Shown: positions 1-13,910 of the stretch, piece after piece
Layout of the letters: every line of letters starts with the position of its first letter
Numbering within the stretch: position 1 is the stretch's first letter
Assembly (NCBI GenBank): GCA_024500155.1
Contig: CM044858.1
Location: 24,477,795-24,541,794 of the forward strand
Length of the DNA stretch: 64,000 nt
DNA from: Chenopodium formosanum
Lineage: Eukaryota > Streptophyta > Magnoliopsida > Caryophyllales > Amaranthaceae
Direction of reading: 5' to 3'
Translations under genes and position numbers: made by a program
The notes under the pieces: model-generated
Databases searched by the model: none
What the model was told of the DNA's origin: nothing
The model's input: only the letters and a program-made list of their open reading frames with translations

Positions 1-2960
1 TGTGGAATGCTATTGACTTTCATCTGATTCAAAAAGCTTTGTTTGAATGTATTTGACTTTCATTTGATTCTAAAAGCTTTGTTGAAAGTGTCAGACTTTC
101 ATTTGACTCAATTAGCTTAGTTGAATGCATTTGACATTCATTTTATTCAAAAAGCTATGTTTGAATGTGTTTGACTTTTGTTTTACTGAATTAGCTTTGT
201 TGAATGTATTTGACTTTCATTTGACTTCATTAGCATTGTGGAATGCAATTGACTTTTATCTGATTCAAAAAGCTTTGTTTGAATGTATTTGACTTTCATT
301 TGATTCTAAAAGCTTTGTTGAAATTGTTTGACTTTCATTTGACTCAATTAGCTTTGTTGAATGTGTTTGACTTTCATTTGACTCTATTAGCATTGTGGAA
401 TGCAATTGACTTTCATTTAATTCAAAAAGCTTTGTTTGAATATATTTGACATTCATTTGATTCTAAAAGCTTTGTTGAAAGTGTTAGACTTTCATTTGAC
501 TCAATTAGCTTAGTTGAATGCATTTGACTTTCATTTTATTCAAAAAGCTTTGTTTGAATGTGTTTGACTTTCATTTGACTCAATTAGCTTTGTTGAATGT
601 GTTTGATTATCATTTGATTAAATTAGCATTGTGGAATGCAATTGACTTTCATTTGATTTAAAAAGCTTAGTTTGAATGTATTTGACTTTCATTTGATTCT
701 AAAAGCTTTGTTGAAAGTGTTTGACTTTCATTTGACTCAATTAGCTTTGTTGAATACATTTGAATTTCATTTGATTCAAAAAGCTTTGTTTGAATGTGTT
801 TGACTTTCGTTTGACTCAATTAGCTTTGTTGATTGTGTTTGACTTTATTTGACTCAATTAGCATTGTGTAATGCAATTGACTTTCATTTGATTCAAAAAG
901 CTTTGTTTGAATGTATTAAACTTTCATTTGATTCTAAAAGCTTTGTTGAAAGTGTTTAACTTTCATTTGACTCAATTAGCTTTGTTGAATGTGTTTGATT
1001 ATCATTTGATTAAATTAGCATTGTGGAATGCAATTGACTTTCATTTGATTTAAAAAGCTTAGTTTGAATGTATTTGACTTTCATTTGATTCTAAAAGCTT
1101 TATTGAAAGTATTTGACTTTCATTTGACTTAATTAGCTTAGTTGAATGCATTTGACTTTCATTTGATTCAAAAAGCTTTGTTTGAATGTGTTTGAATTTC
1201 GTTTGACTCAATTAGCTTTGTTGATTGTGTTTGACTGTCATTTGACCCAATTTGAATTATGGAATGCAATTGACTTTTATATGATTCAAAAAGCTTTGTT
1301 TGAATGTATTTGACTTTCATTCGATTCTAAAAGCTTTGTTGAAAGTGTTTGACTTTCATTTGACTCAATTAGCTTTGTTGAATGTGTTTGATCATCATTT
1401 GATTAAATTAGCATTGTGGAATGCAATTGACTTTCATTTCATTCAAAAAGCTTAGTTTGAATGTATTTGACTTTCATTTGATTCTAAAAGCTTTGTTAAA
1501 AGTGTTTGACTTTCATTTGACTCAATTATCTTAGTTGAACGCATTTGACTTTCATTTGATTCAAAAAGCTTTGTTTGAATGTGTTTGAATTTCATTTGAC
1601 TCAATGAGCTTTGTTGATTTTGATTGACTTTCATTTGACCCAATTTGAATTATGGAATGCAATTGACTTTTATTTGATTCAAAAAGCTTTGTTTGAATGT
1701 ATTTGACTTTCATTTGATTCTAAAAGCTTTGTTGAAATTGTTTGACTTTCATTTGACTCAATTAGCTTTGTTGAATGCATTTGACTTTCATTTGATTCAA
1801 AAAGCTTTGTTTGAATGTGTTTAACTTTCATTTGACTCAATTAGCTTTGTTGAATGTGTTTGACTTTCATTTGACTCTATTAGCATTGTGGAATGCAATT
1901 GACTTTCATTTAATTCAAAAAGCTTTGTTTGAATATATTTGACATTCATTTGATTCTAAAAGCTTTGTTGAAAGTGTTAGACTTTCATTTGACTCAATTA
2001 GCTTAGTTGAATGCATTTGACTTTCATTTTATTCAAAAAGCTTTGTTTGAATGTGTTTGACTTTTGTTTTACTCAATTAGCTTTATTGAATGTGTTTGAC
2101 TTTCATTTGACTTAATTAGCATTGTGGAATGCTATTGACTTTCATTTGATTCAAAAAGCTTTGTTTGAATGTATTTGACTTTCATTTGATTCTAAAAGCT
2201 TTGTTGAAAGTGTCAGACTTTCATTTGACTCAATTAGCTTAGTTGAATGCATTTGACTTTCATTTTATTCAAAAAGCTTTGTTTGAATGTGTTTGACTTT
2301 TGTTTTACTGAATTAGCTTTGTTGAATGTATTTGACTTTCATTTGACTTCATTAGCATTGTGGAATGCAATTGACTTTTATCTGATTCAAAAAGCTTTGT
2401 TTGAATGTATTTGACTTTCATTTGATTCAAAAAGCTTTGTTTGAATGTGTTTGACTTTCGTTTGACTCAATTAGCTTTGTTGATTGTGTTTGACTTTATT
2501 GGACTCAATTAGCATTGTGTAATGCAATTGACTTTCATTTGTTCAAAAAGCTTTGTTTGAATGTATTTGACTTTCATTTGATTCTAAAAGCTTTGTTGAA
2601 AGTGTTTGACTTTCATTTGACTCAATTAGCTTTGTTGAATGTGTTTGATCATCATTTGATTAAATTAGCATTGTGGAATGCAATTGACTTTCATTTCATT
2701 CAAAAAGCTTAGTTTAAATGTATTTGACTTTCATTTGATTCTAAAAGCTTTGTTGAAAGTGTTTGACTTTCATTTGACTCAATTAGCTTAGTTGAACGCA
2801 TTTGACTTTCATTTGATTCAAAAAGCTTTGTTTGAATGTGTTTGAATTTCATTTGACTCAATGAGCTTTGTTGATTGTGATTGACTTTCATTTGACCCAA
2901 TTTGAATTATGGAATGCAATTGACTTTTATTTGATTCAAAAAGCTTTGTTTGAATGTATT
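1..2960. repeat. Satellite domain with 2122- and 1257-bp superrepeats
   Basis: The first about 300 bp recur near 2123, including the private variants GGAATGCTATTG, AAAGTGTCAGAC and TTGTTTTACTGAATTAGC, an offset of about 2122 bp. The stretch around 1380-1700 (GTTTGATCATCATTTG, then TTCATTTCATTCAAAAAGC) recurs at about 2640-2950, offset 1257 bp. Shared rare variants, not just shared monomers, show that kilobase blocks were copied. Confidence 0.75.
237..393. repeat. 157-bp four-monomer variant (A-B-E-F)
   Basis: From TGTGGAATGC at 237 to the next at 394 is 157 bp, exactly the 236-bp unit minus two monomers (C and D, 79 bp). This shorter unit recurs through the array and accounts for larger period lengths such as 393 (236+157) and 629 (2x236+157). 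It most likely arose by unequal exchange between similar monomers. Confidence 0.8.
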
Positions 2961-5900
2961 TGACTTTCATTTGATTCTAAAAGCTTTGTTGAAATTGTTT
3001 GACTTTCATTTGACTCAATTAGCTTTGTTGAATGCATTTGACTTTCATTTGATTCAAAAAGCTTTGTTTGAATGTGTTTAACTTTCATTTGACTTAATTA
3101 GTTTGTTGAATGTGTTTGACTTTCATTTGACTCAATTAGCATTGTGGATTGCAATTGACTTTCATTTGATTCAAAAAGCTTTGTTTGAATGTATTTGACT
3201 GTCATTTGATTCTAAAAGCTTTGTTGAAAGTGTTTGACTTTCATTTGACTCAATTAGCTTTGTTGAATGCATTTGACTTTCATTTGATTCAAAAAGCTTT
3301 GTTTGAATGTGTTTGACTTTCGTTTGACTCAATTAGCTTTGATGATTGTGTTTGACTTTCATTTGACTCAATTTGCATTATGGAATGCAATTGACTTTCA
3401 TTTGATTCAAAAAGCTTTGTTTGAATGTATTTGACTTTCATTTGATTCTAAAAGCTTTGTGGAAAGTGTTTGACTTTCATTTGACTCAATTAGCTTTGTT
3501 GAATGCATTTGACTTTCATTTGATTCAAAAAGCTTTGTTTGATTGTGTTTAACTTTAATTTGACTCAATTAGCTTTGTTGAAAGTGTTTGACTTTCATTT
3601 GACTCAGTTAGCTTAGTTGAATGCATTTGACTTTCATTTTATTCAAAAAGCTTTGTTTGAATGTGTTTGAATTTCGTTTGACTCAATTAGCTTTGTTGAT
3701 TGTGTTTGACTTTCATTTGACCCAATTTGAAATATGGAATGCAATTGACTTTGATTTGATTCAAAAAGCTTTGTTTGAATGTATTTCACTTTCATTTGAC
3801 TCAATTAACTTTGTGAATGGATTTGACTTTCATTTGACTCAATTAGCATTGTGGAATGCAATTGACTTTCATTTGATTCAAAAAGCTTTGTTTGAATGTA
3901 TTTCACTTTCATTTGATTCTAAAAGCTTTGTTGAAAGTGTTTGACTTTCATTTGACTCAATTAGATTTGTTGAATGCGTTTGACTTCCATTTTATTCAAA
4001 AAACTTTGTTTGAATGTGTTTGACTTTAAGTTGACTAAATTAGCTTTGTTGAATGTGTTTGACTTTCATTTGACTCAATTAGGATTGGGAAATGCAATTG
4101 ACTTTCATTAGATTCTAAAAGCTTTGTTTGAATGTGTTTGACTTTCATTTGACTCAATTAGCTTTGTTGAAAGTGTTTGACTTTCATTTGACTCAATTAG
4201 CATTGTGGAATGCAATTGACTTTCATTTAGTTCAAAAAGCTTTGTTTGAATGCATTTCACTTTCATTTGATTCTTAAAGCTTTGTTGAAAGTGTTTGACT
4301 TTCATTTAACTCAATTAGATTTGTTGAATGCGTTTCACTTTCATTTTATTCAAAAAGCTTTGTTTGAATGTGTTTGACTTTAAGTTGACTAAATTAGCTT
4401 TGTTTGAATGTGTTTGACTTTCATTTGACTCAATTAGCTTTGTTGAATGCATATGACTTTCATTTGATTCAAAAAGCTATGTTTGAATGTGTTTGACTTT
4501 CATTTGACTCAATTAGCTTTGTTGAATGTATTTGACTTTCATTTGACTCAATTAGCATTGTGGAATGCAATTGACTTTCATTTGATTCAAGAAGCTTAGT
4601 TTGAATGTATTTGACTTTCATTTGATTCTAAAATCTTTGTTGAAAGTGTTTGACTTTCATTTGACTCAATTAGCTTTGTTGAATGCATTTGACTTACATT
4701 TGATTCAAAAAGCTTTGTTTAAATGTGTTTGACTTTCATTTGACTCAATTAGCTTTGTTGAATATGTTTGACTTTCATTTGACTCAATTAGCATTGTGGA
4801 ATGCAATTGACTTTTCATTTGAATCAAAAAGCTTTGTTGAAAGTGTTTGACTTTATTTTGACTCAATTAGCTTTGTTGAATGCATTTGACTTTCATTTGA
4901 TTCAAAAAGCTTTGTTTGAGTGTGTTTGACTTTCATTTGACTCAATTAGCTTTGTTGAATGTGTTTGACTTTCATTTGACTCTATTAGCATTGTGGAATG
5001 CAATTGACTTTCATTTGATTCAAAAAGCTTTGTTTGAATGTATTTGACTTTCGTTTGATTCTAAAAGCTTTGTTGAAAGTGTCTGACTTTCATTTGACTC
5101 AATTAGCTTTGTTTGAATGTATTTGACTTTCATTTGATTCTAAAAGCTTTGTTGAAGTTGTTTGACTTTCATTTGACTCAATTAGCTTTGTTGAATACAT
5201 TTGAATTTCATTTGATTCAAAAAGCTTTGTTTGAACGTGTTTGACTTTCATTTGACTCAATTAGTTTGTTGAATGTGTTTGACTTTCATTAGACTCAATT
5301 AGCATTGTGGAATGGAATTGACTTTCATTTGATTCAAAAAGCTTTGTTTGAATGTATTTGACTTTCATTTGATTCTAAAAGCTTTGTTGAAAGTGTTTGA
5401 CTTTCATTTGACTCAATTAGCTTTGTTGAATGCATTTGACTTTCAATTGATTCAAAAAGCTTTGTTTGAATGTGTTTGACTTTCGTTTGACTCAATTAGC
5501 TTTGTTGATTGTGTTTGACTTTCATTCGACTCAATTTGCATTATGGAATGCAATTGACTTTCATTTGATTCAAAAAGCTTTGTTTGAATGTATTTGACTT
5601 TCATTTGATTCAAAAAGCTTTGTTGAAAGTGTTTGACTTTCATTTGACTCAATTAGCTTTGTTGAATGCCTATGACTTTCATTTGTTTAAAAAAGCTTTG
5701 TTTGATTGTGTTTAACTTTAATTTAACTCTATTAGCTTTGATGAATGTGTTTGACTTTCATTTGACTCAATTAGCAATGTGGAATGCAATTGACTTTCAT
5801 TTGATTCAAAAAGCTTTGTTTGAATGTATTTGACTTTCATTTGATTCTAAAAGCTTTTTTGAAAGTGTTTGACTTTCATTTGACTCAATTAGATTTGTTG

Positions 5901-7259
5901 AATGCGTTTGACTTTCATTTTATTAAAAAAGCTTTGTTTGAATGTGTTTGACTTTAAGTTGACTAAATTAGCTTTGTTGAATGTGTTTGACTTTCATTTG
6001 ACTCAATTAGCATTGGGAAATGCAATTGAATTTCATTTGATTCAAAAAGCTTTGTTTGAATGTGTTTGACTTTCATTTGACTCAATTAGCTTTGTTGAAA
6101 GTGTTTGACTTTCATTTAACTCAATTAGCATTGTAGAATGCAATTGACTTTCATTTAGTTCAAAAAGCTTTGTTTGAATGGATTTGACTTTCATTTGAAT
6201 CTAAAAGCTTTGTTGAAAGTGTTTAACTTTCATTTGACTCAATTAGCTTTGTTGAATGAATTTGACTTTCATTTGATTCAAAAAGCTTTGTTTAATTGTG
6301 TTTGACTTTCATTTAACTCAATTAGCTTCGTTGAATGTGTTTGACTTTCATTTGACTCAATTAACTTTGTGAATGGATTTGACTTTCATTTGACTCAATT
6401 AGCATTGTGGAATGCAATGAACTTTCATTTGACCTTAAAAACTTTGTTTGAATGTATTTGACTTTCATTTGATTTTAAAAGATTTGTTGAAAGTGTTTGA
6501 CTTTCATTCGACTTAATTAGCTTAGTTGAATGCATTTGACTTTCATTTGATTCAAAAAGCTTTGTTTGAATGTGTTTGAGTCTCGTTTGACTCAATTAGC
6601 TTTGTTGATTGTGTTTGACTTTCATTTGACTCAATTAGCATTGTGGAATGCAATTAACTTTCATTTGACTCAATTAGCATTGTGAAAAGCAATTGACTTT
6701 CATTTGATTCAAAAAGCTTTGTTTGAATGTATTTGACTTTGTTTTGATTCTAATAGCTTTTTGAAAGTTTTTGACTTTCATTTGACTCATTAAGCTTTGT
6801 TGAATGCATTTGACTTTCATTTGATTTAAAAAGCTTTGTTTGAATGTGTTTAACTTTCATTTGACTTTATTAGCTTTGTTGAATGTGTTTGACTTTCATT
6901 TGACTCAATTAGCATTGGGAAATGCAATTGACTTTCATTAGATTCTAAAAGCTTTGTTTGAATGTGTTTGACTTTCATTTGACTCAATTAGCTTAGTTGA
7001 ATGCATTTGACTTTCATTTTATTCAAAAAGTTTTGTTTGAATGTGTTTGACTTTTGTTTTACTCAATTAGCTTTGTGGATTGCATTTGACTTTCATTTGA
7101 CTTAATTAGCATTGTGGAATGCTATTGACTTTCATTTAGTTCAAAAAGCTTTGTTTGAATGGATTTGACTTTCATTCGAATCTAAAAGCTTTGTTGAAAG
7201 TGTTTGACTTTCATTTGACTCAATTAGCTTTGTTGAATGAATTTGACTTTCATTTGATT

Positions 7260-10200
7260 CAAAAAGCTTTGTTTGAATGTGTTTGACTTTCATTTGACTC
7301 ATTTAGCTTTGTTGAATGTGTTTGATTTTCATTTGACTCAATTAGCATTGTGGAATGCAATTGACTTTCATTTAGTTTAAAAAGCTTTGTTTGAATGGAT
7401 TTGACTTTTATTTGATTCTAAAAGCTTTGTTGAAAGTGTTTGACTTTCATTTGACTCATTAAGCTTTGTTGAATGCATTTGACTTTCATTTATTTCAAAA
7501 AGCTTTGTTTGAATGTGTTTAACTTTCATTTGACTCAATTAGCTTTGTTGAATTTGTTTGACTTTCATTTGACTCTATTAGCATTGTGGAATGCAATTGA
7601 CTTTCATTTGATTCAAAAAGCTTTGTTTGAATGTATTTGACTTTCATTTGATTCTAAAAGCTTTGTTGAAAGTGTTTGACTTTCATTTGACTCAATTAGA
7701 TTTGTTGAATGCGTTTGACTTTCATTTTATTCAAAAAGCTTTGTTTGAATGTGTTTGACTTTAAGTTGAGTAAATTAGCTTTGTTGAATGTGTTTGACTT
7801 TCATTTGACTCAATTAGCATTGGGAAATGCAATTGACTTTCATTAGATTCTAAAAGCTTTGTTTGAATGTGTTTGACTTTCATTTGACTCAATTAGGTTT
7901 GTTGAAAGTGTTTGACTTTCATTTGACTCAATTAGCATTGTGGAATGCAATTGACTTTCATTTAGTTCAAAAAGCTTTGTTTGAATGTATTTGACTTTCA
8001 TTCGACTCAATTAGCATTGTGTAATGCAATTGAATTTCATTTGATTCAAAAAGATTTGTTTGAATGGATTTGACTTTCATTTGACTCAATTAGCATTGTG
8101 TAATGCAATTGACTTTCATTTGACTCAATTAGCTTTGTTGAATGTATTTGACTTTCATTTGACTCAATTAGCATTGTGGAATGCAATTGACTTTCTTTTG
8201 ATTCAACAGGCTTTGTTTGAATGTATTTGACTTTCATTTAATTCTAAAAGCTTTGTTGAAAGTGTTTGACTTTATTTTGACTCAATTAGCTTTGTTGAAT
8301 GCATTTGACTTTCATTTGATTCAAAAAGCTTTGTTTGATTGTGTTTGACTTTCGTTTGACTCAATTAGCTTTGTTGATTGTGTTTGACTTTCATTTGACT
8401 CAATTAGCATTGTGGAATGCAATTGACTTTCATTTGATTCAAAAAGCTTTGTTTGAATGTATTTCACTTTCATTTGATTCTAAAAGCTTTGTTGAAAGTG
8501 TTTGACTTTCATTTGACTCAATTAGATTTGTTGAATGCGTTTGACTTCCATTTTATTCAAAAAGCTTTGTTTGAATGTGTTTGACTTTAAGTTGACTAAA
8601 TTAGCTTTGTTGAATGTGTTTGACTTTCATTTGACTCAATTAGCATTGGGAAATGCAATTGACTTTCATTAGATTCTAAAAGCTTTGTTTGAATGTGTTT
8701 GACTTTCATTTGACTCAATTAGCTTTGTTGAAAGTGTTTGACTTTCATTTGACTCAATTAGCATTGTGGAATGCAATTGACTTTCATTTAGTTCAAAAAG
8801 CATGGTTTGAATGCATTTCACTTTCATTTGATTCTTAAAGCTTTGTTGAAAGTGTTTGACTTTCATTTGACTCAATTAGATTTGTTGAATGCGTTTCACT
8901 TTCATTTTATTCAAAAAGCTTTGTTTGAATGTGTTTGACTTTCATTTGACTCAATTAGCATTGGGAAATGCAATTGACTTTCATTAGTTTCTAAAAGCTT
9001 TGTTTGAATGTGTTTGACTTTCATTTGACTCAATTAGCTTTGTTGAAAGTGTTTGACTTTCATTTTACTCAATTAGCATTGTGGAATGCAATTGACTTTC
9101 ATTTAGTTCAAAAAGCTTTGTTTGAATGCATTTCACTTTCATTTGATTCTAAAAGCTTTGTTGAAAGTGTTTGACTTTCATTTGACTCAATTAGATTTGT
9201 TGAATGCGTTTCACTTTCATTTTATTCAAAAAGCTTTGTTTGAATGTGTTTGACTTTAAGTTGACTAAATTAGCTTTTTTGAATGTGTTTGACTTTCATT
9301 TGACTCAATTAGCATTGGGAAATGCAATTGACTTTCAATGGATTCAAAAAGCTTTGTTTGAATATGTTTGACTTTCATTTGACTCAATTAGCTTTGTTGA
9401 AAGTGTTTGACTTTCATTTGACTCAATTAGCATTGTGGAATGCAATTAACTTTCATTTAGTTCAAAAAGCTTTGTTTGAATGGATTTGACTTTCATTCGA
9501 ATCTAAAAGCTTTGTTGAAAGTGTTTGACTTTCATTTGACTCAATTAGCTTTGCTGAATGAATTTGACTTTCATTTGATTCAAAAAGCTTTGTTTGAATG
9601 TGTTTGACTTTCATTTGACTCAATTAGCTTTGTTGAATGTGTTTGACTTTCATTTGACTCAATTAGCATTGTGGAATGCAATTGACTTTCATTTGATTCA
9701 AAAAGCTTTGTTTGAATGTATTTCACTTCATTTGATTCTAAAAGCTTTGTTGAAAGTGTTTGACTTTCATTTGACTCAATTAGATTTGTTGAATGCGTTT
9801 GACTTCCATTTTATTCAAAAAGCTTGGTTTGAATGTGTTTGACTTTAAGTTGACTAAATTAGCTTTGTTGAATGTGTTTGACTTTCATTTGACTCAACTA
9901 GCATTGGGAAATGCAATTGACTTTCATTAGATTCTAAAAGCCTTGTTTGAATGTGTTTGACTTTCATTTGACTCAATTAGCTTTGTTGAAAGTGTTTGAC
10001 TTTCATTTGACTCAATTAGCATTGTGGAATGCAATTGACTTTCATTTAGTTCAAAAAGCTTTGTTTGAATGGATTTGACTTTCATTCGACTCAATTAGCA
10101 TTGTGTAATGCAACTGAATTTCATTTGATTCAAAAAGATTTGTTTGAATGGATTTGACTTTCATTCGACTCAATTAGCATTGTGTAATGCAATTGACTTT

Positions 10201-13200
10201 CATTTGATTCAATTAGCTTTGTTGAATGCATTTGACTTTCATTTGATTCAAAAAGCTTTGTTTGAATGTGTTTGACTTTCATTTGACTCAATTAGCTTTG
10301 TTGAATGTGTTTGATTTTCATTTGACTCAAGTAGCATTGTGGAATGCAATTGACTTTCATTTAGTTTAAAAAGCTTTGTTTGAATGGATTTGACTTTTAT
10401 TTGATTCTAAAAGCTTTGTTGAAAGTGTTTGACTTTCATTTGACTCATTAAGCTTTGTTGAATGCATTTGACTTTCATTTATTTCAAAAAGCTTTGTTTG
10501 AATGTGTTTAACTTTCATTTGACTCAATTAGCTTTGTTGAATTTGTTTGACTTTCATTTGACTCTATTAGCATTGTGGAATGCAATTGACTTTCATTTGA
10601 TTCAAAAAGCTTTGTTTGAATGTATTTGACTTTCATTTGATTCTAAAAGCTTTGTTGAAAGTGTTTGACTTTCATTTGACTCAATTAGATTTGTTGAATG
10701 CGTTTGACTTTCATTTTATTCAAAAAGCTTTGTTTGAATGTGTTTGACTTTAAGTTGAGTAAATTAGCTTTGTTGAATGTGTTTGACTTTCATTTGACTC
10801 AATTAGCATTGGGAAATGCAATTGACTTTCATTAGATTCTAAAAGCTTTGTTTGAATGTGTTTGACTTTCATTTGACTCAATTAGGTTTGTTGAAAGTGT
10901 TTGACTTTCATTTGACTCAATTAGCATTGTGGAATGCAATTGACTTTCATTTAGTTCAAAAAGCTTTGTTTGAATGTATTTGACTTTCATTCGACTCAAT
11001 TAGCATTGTGTAATGCAATTGAATTTCATTTGATTCAAAAAGATTTGTTTGAATGGATTTGACTTTCATTCGACTCTATTAGCATTGTGTAATGCAATTG
11101 ACTTTCATTTGATTCAATTAGCTTTGTTGAATGCATTTGAATTTCATTTGATTCAAAAAGATTTGTTTGAATGGATTTGACTTTCATTCGACTCAATTAG
11201 CATTGTGTAATGCAATTGACTTTCATTTGACTCAATTAGCTTTGTTGAATGTATTTGACTTTCATTTGACTCAATTAGCATTGTGGAATGCAATTGACTT
11301 TCTTTTGATTCAACAGGCTTTGTTTGAATGTATTTGACTTTCATTTAATTCTAAAAGCTTTGTTGAAAGTGTTTGACTTTATTTTGACTCAATTAGCTTT
11401 GTTGAATGCATTTGACTTTCATTTGATTCAAAAAGCTTTGTTTGATTGTGTTTGACTTTCGTTTGACTCAATTAGCTTTGTTGATTGTGTTTGACTTTCA
11501 TTTGACTCAATTAGCATTGTGGAATGCAATTGACTTTCATTTGATTCAAAAAGCTTTGTTTGAATGTATTTCACTTTCATTTGATTCTAAAAGCTTTGTT
11601 GAAAGTGTTTGACTTTCATTTGACTCAATTAGATTTGTTGAATGCGTTTGACTTCCATTTTATTCAAAAAGCTTTGTTTGAATGTGTTTGACTTTAAGTT
11701 GACTAAATTAGCTTTGTTGAATGTGTTTGACTTTCATTTGACTCAATTAGCATTGGGAAATGCAATTTACTTTCATTAGATTCTAAAAGCTTTGTTTGAA
11801 TGTGTTTGACTTTCATTTGACTCAATTAGCTTTGTTGAAAGTGTTTGACTTTCATTTGACTCAATTAGCATTGTGGAATGCAATTGACTTTCATTTAGTT
11901 CAAAAAGCATGGTTTGAATGCATTTCACTTTCATTTGATTCTTAAAGCTTTGTTGAAAGTGTTTGACTTTCATTTGACTCAATTAGATTTGTTGAATGCG
12001 TTTCACTTTCATTTTATTCAAAAAGCTTTGTTTGAATGTGTTTGACTTTCATTTGACTCAATTAGCATTGGGAAATGCAATTGACTTTCATTAGTTTCTA
12101 AAAGCTTTGTTTAAATGTGTTTGACTTTCATTTGACTCAATTAGCTTTGTTGAAAGTGTTTGACTTTCATTTTACTCAATTAGCATTGTGGAATGCAATT
12201 GACTTTCATTTAGTTCAAAAAGCTTTGTTTGAATGCATTTCACTTTCATTTGATTCTAAAAGCTTTGTTGAAAGTGTTTGACTTTCATTTGACTCAATTA
12301 GATTTGTTGAATGCGTTTCACTTTCATTTTATTCAAAAAGCTTTGTTTGAATGTGTTTGACTTTAAGTTGACTAAATTAGCTTTTTTGAATGTGTTTGAC
12401 TTTCATTTGACTCAATTAGCATTGGGAAATGCAATTGACTTTCAATGGATTCAAAAAGCTTTGTTTGAATATGTTTGACTTTCATTTGACTCAATTAGCT
12501 TTGTTGAAAGTGTTTGACTTTCATTTGACTCAATTAGCATTGTGGAATGCAATTAACTTTCATTTAGTTCAAAAAGCTTTGTTTGAATGGATTTGACTTT
12601 CATTCGAATCTAAAAGCTTTGTTGAAAGTGTTTGACTTTCATTTGACTCAATTAGCTTTGCTGAATGAATTTGACTTTCATTTGATTCAAAAAGCTTTGT
12701 TTGAATGTGTTTGACTTTCATTTGACTCAATTAGCTTTGTTGAATGTGTTTGACTTTCATTTGACTCAATTAGCATTGTGGAATGCAATTGACTTTCATT
12801 TGATTCAAAAAGCTTTGTTTGAATGTATTTCACTTCATTTGATTCTAAAAGCTTTGTTGAAAGTGTTTGACTTTCATTTGACTCAATTAGATTTGTTGAA
12901 TGCGTTTGACTTCCATTTTATTCAAAAAGCTTGGTTTGAATGTGTTTGACTTTAAGTTGACTAAATTAGCTTTGTTGAATGTGTTTGACTTTCATTTGAC
13001 TCAACTAGCATTGGGAAATGCAATTGACTTTCATTAGATTCTAAAAGCCTTGTTTGAATGTGTTTGACTTTCATTTGACTCAATTAGCTTTGTTGAAAGT
13101 GTTTGACTTTCATTTGACTCAATTAGCATTGTGGAATGCAATTGACTTTCATTTAGTTCAAAAAGCTTTGTTTGAATGGATTTGACTTTCATTCGACTCA

Positions 13201-13910
13201 ATTAGCATTGTGTAATGCAACTGAATTTCATTTGATTCAAAAAGATTTGTTTGAATGGATTTGACTTTCATTCGACTCAATTAGCATTGTGTAATGCAAT
13301 TGACTTTCATTTGATTCAATTAGCTTTGTTGAATGCATTTGACTTTCATTTGATTCAAAAAGCTTTGTTTGAATGTGTTTGACTTTCATTTGACTCAATT
13401 AGCTTTGTTGAATGTGTTTGATTTTCATTTGACTCAATTAGCATTGTGGAATGCAATTGACTTTCATTTAGTTTAAAAAGCTTTGTTTGAATGGATTTGA
13501 CTTTTATTTGATTCTAAAAGCTTTGTTGAAAGTGTTTGACTTTCATTTGACTCATTAAGCTTTGTTGAATGCATTTGACTTTCATTTATTTCAAAAAGCT
13601 TTGTTTGAATGTGTTTAACTTTCATTTGACTCAATTAGCTTTGTTGAATTTGTTTGACTTTCATTTGACTCTATTAGCATTGTGGAATGCAATTGACTTT
13701 CATTTGATTCAAAAAGCTTTGTTTGAATGTATTTGACTTTCATTTGATTCTAAAAGCTTTGTTGAAAGTGTTTGACTTTCATTTGACTCAATTAGATTTG
13801 TTGAATGCGTTTGACTTTCATTTTATTCAAAAAGCTTTGTTTGAATGTGTTTGACTTTAAGTTGAGTAAATTAGCTTTGTTGAATGTGTTTGACTTTCAT
13901 TTGACTCAAT
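7260..13910. repeat. About 3-kb superrepeat (offset 2989, then 3107 bp)
   Basis: Rare variants at about 7.3-8.03 kb recur 2989 bp downstream, and those from about 8.03 to 10.8 kb recur 3107 bp downstream. The 118-bp difference equals three monomers, present as an extra group near 11.05-11.15 kb in the second copy. Markers include TTAAGTTGAGTAAATTAGC at 7768, 10757 and 13864, and AAAAAGCATGGTTTGAATGC near 8800 and 11906. Confidence 0.8.

Noticed and set aside
9594..9842. Repeated 82-codon plus-strand frames (also at 12701, 14746, 16791, 18836, 24576, 27014) as a gene family
   Set aside because: They are open frames through identical satellite monomers, recurring at the superrepeat period. They have no start context, promoter or recognisable domain, and frames are broken by each 40-bp monomer.
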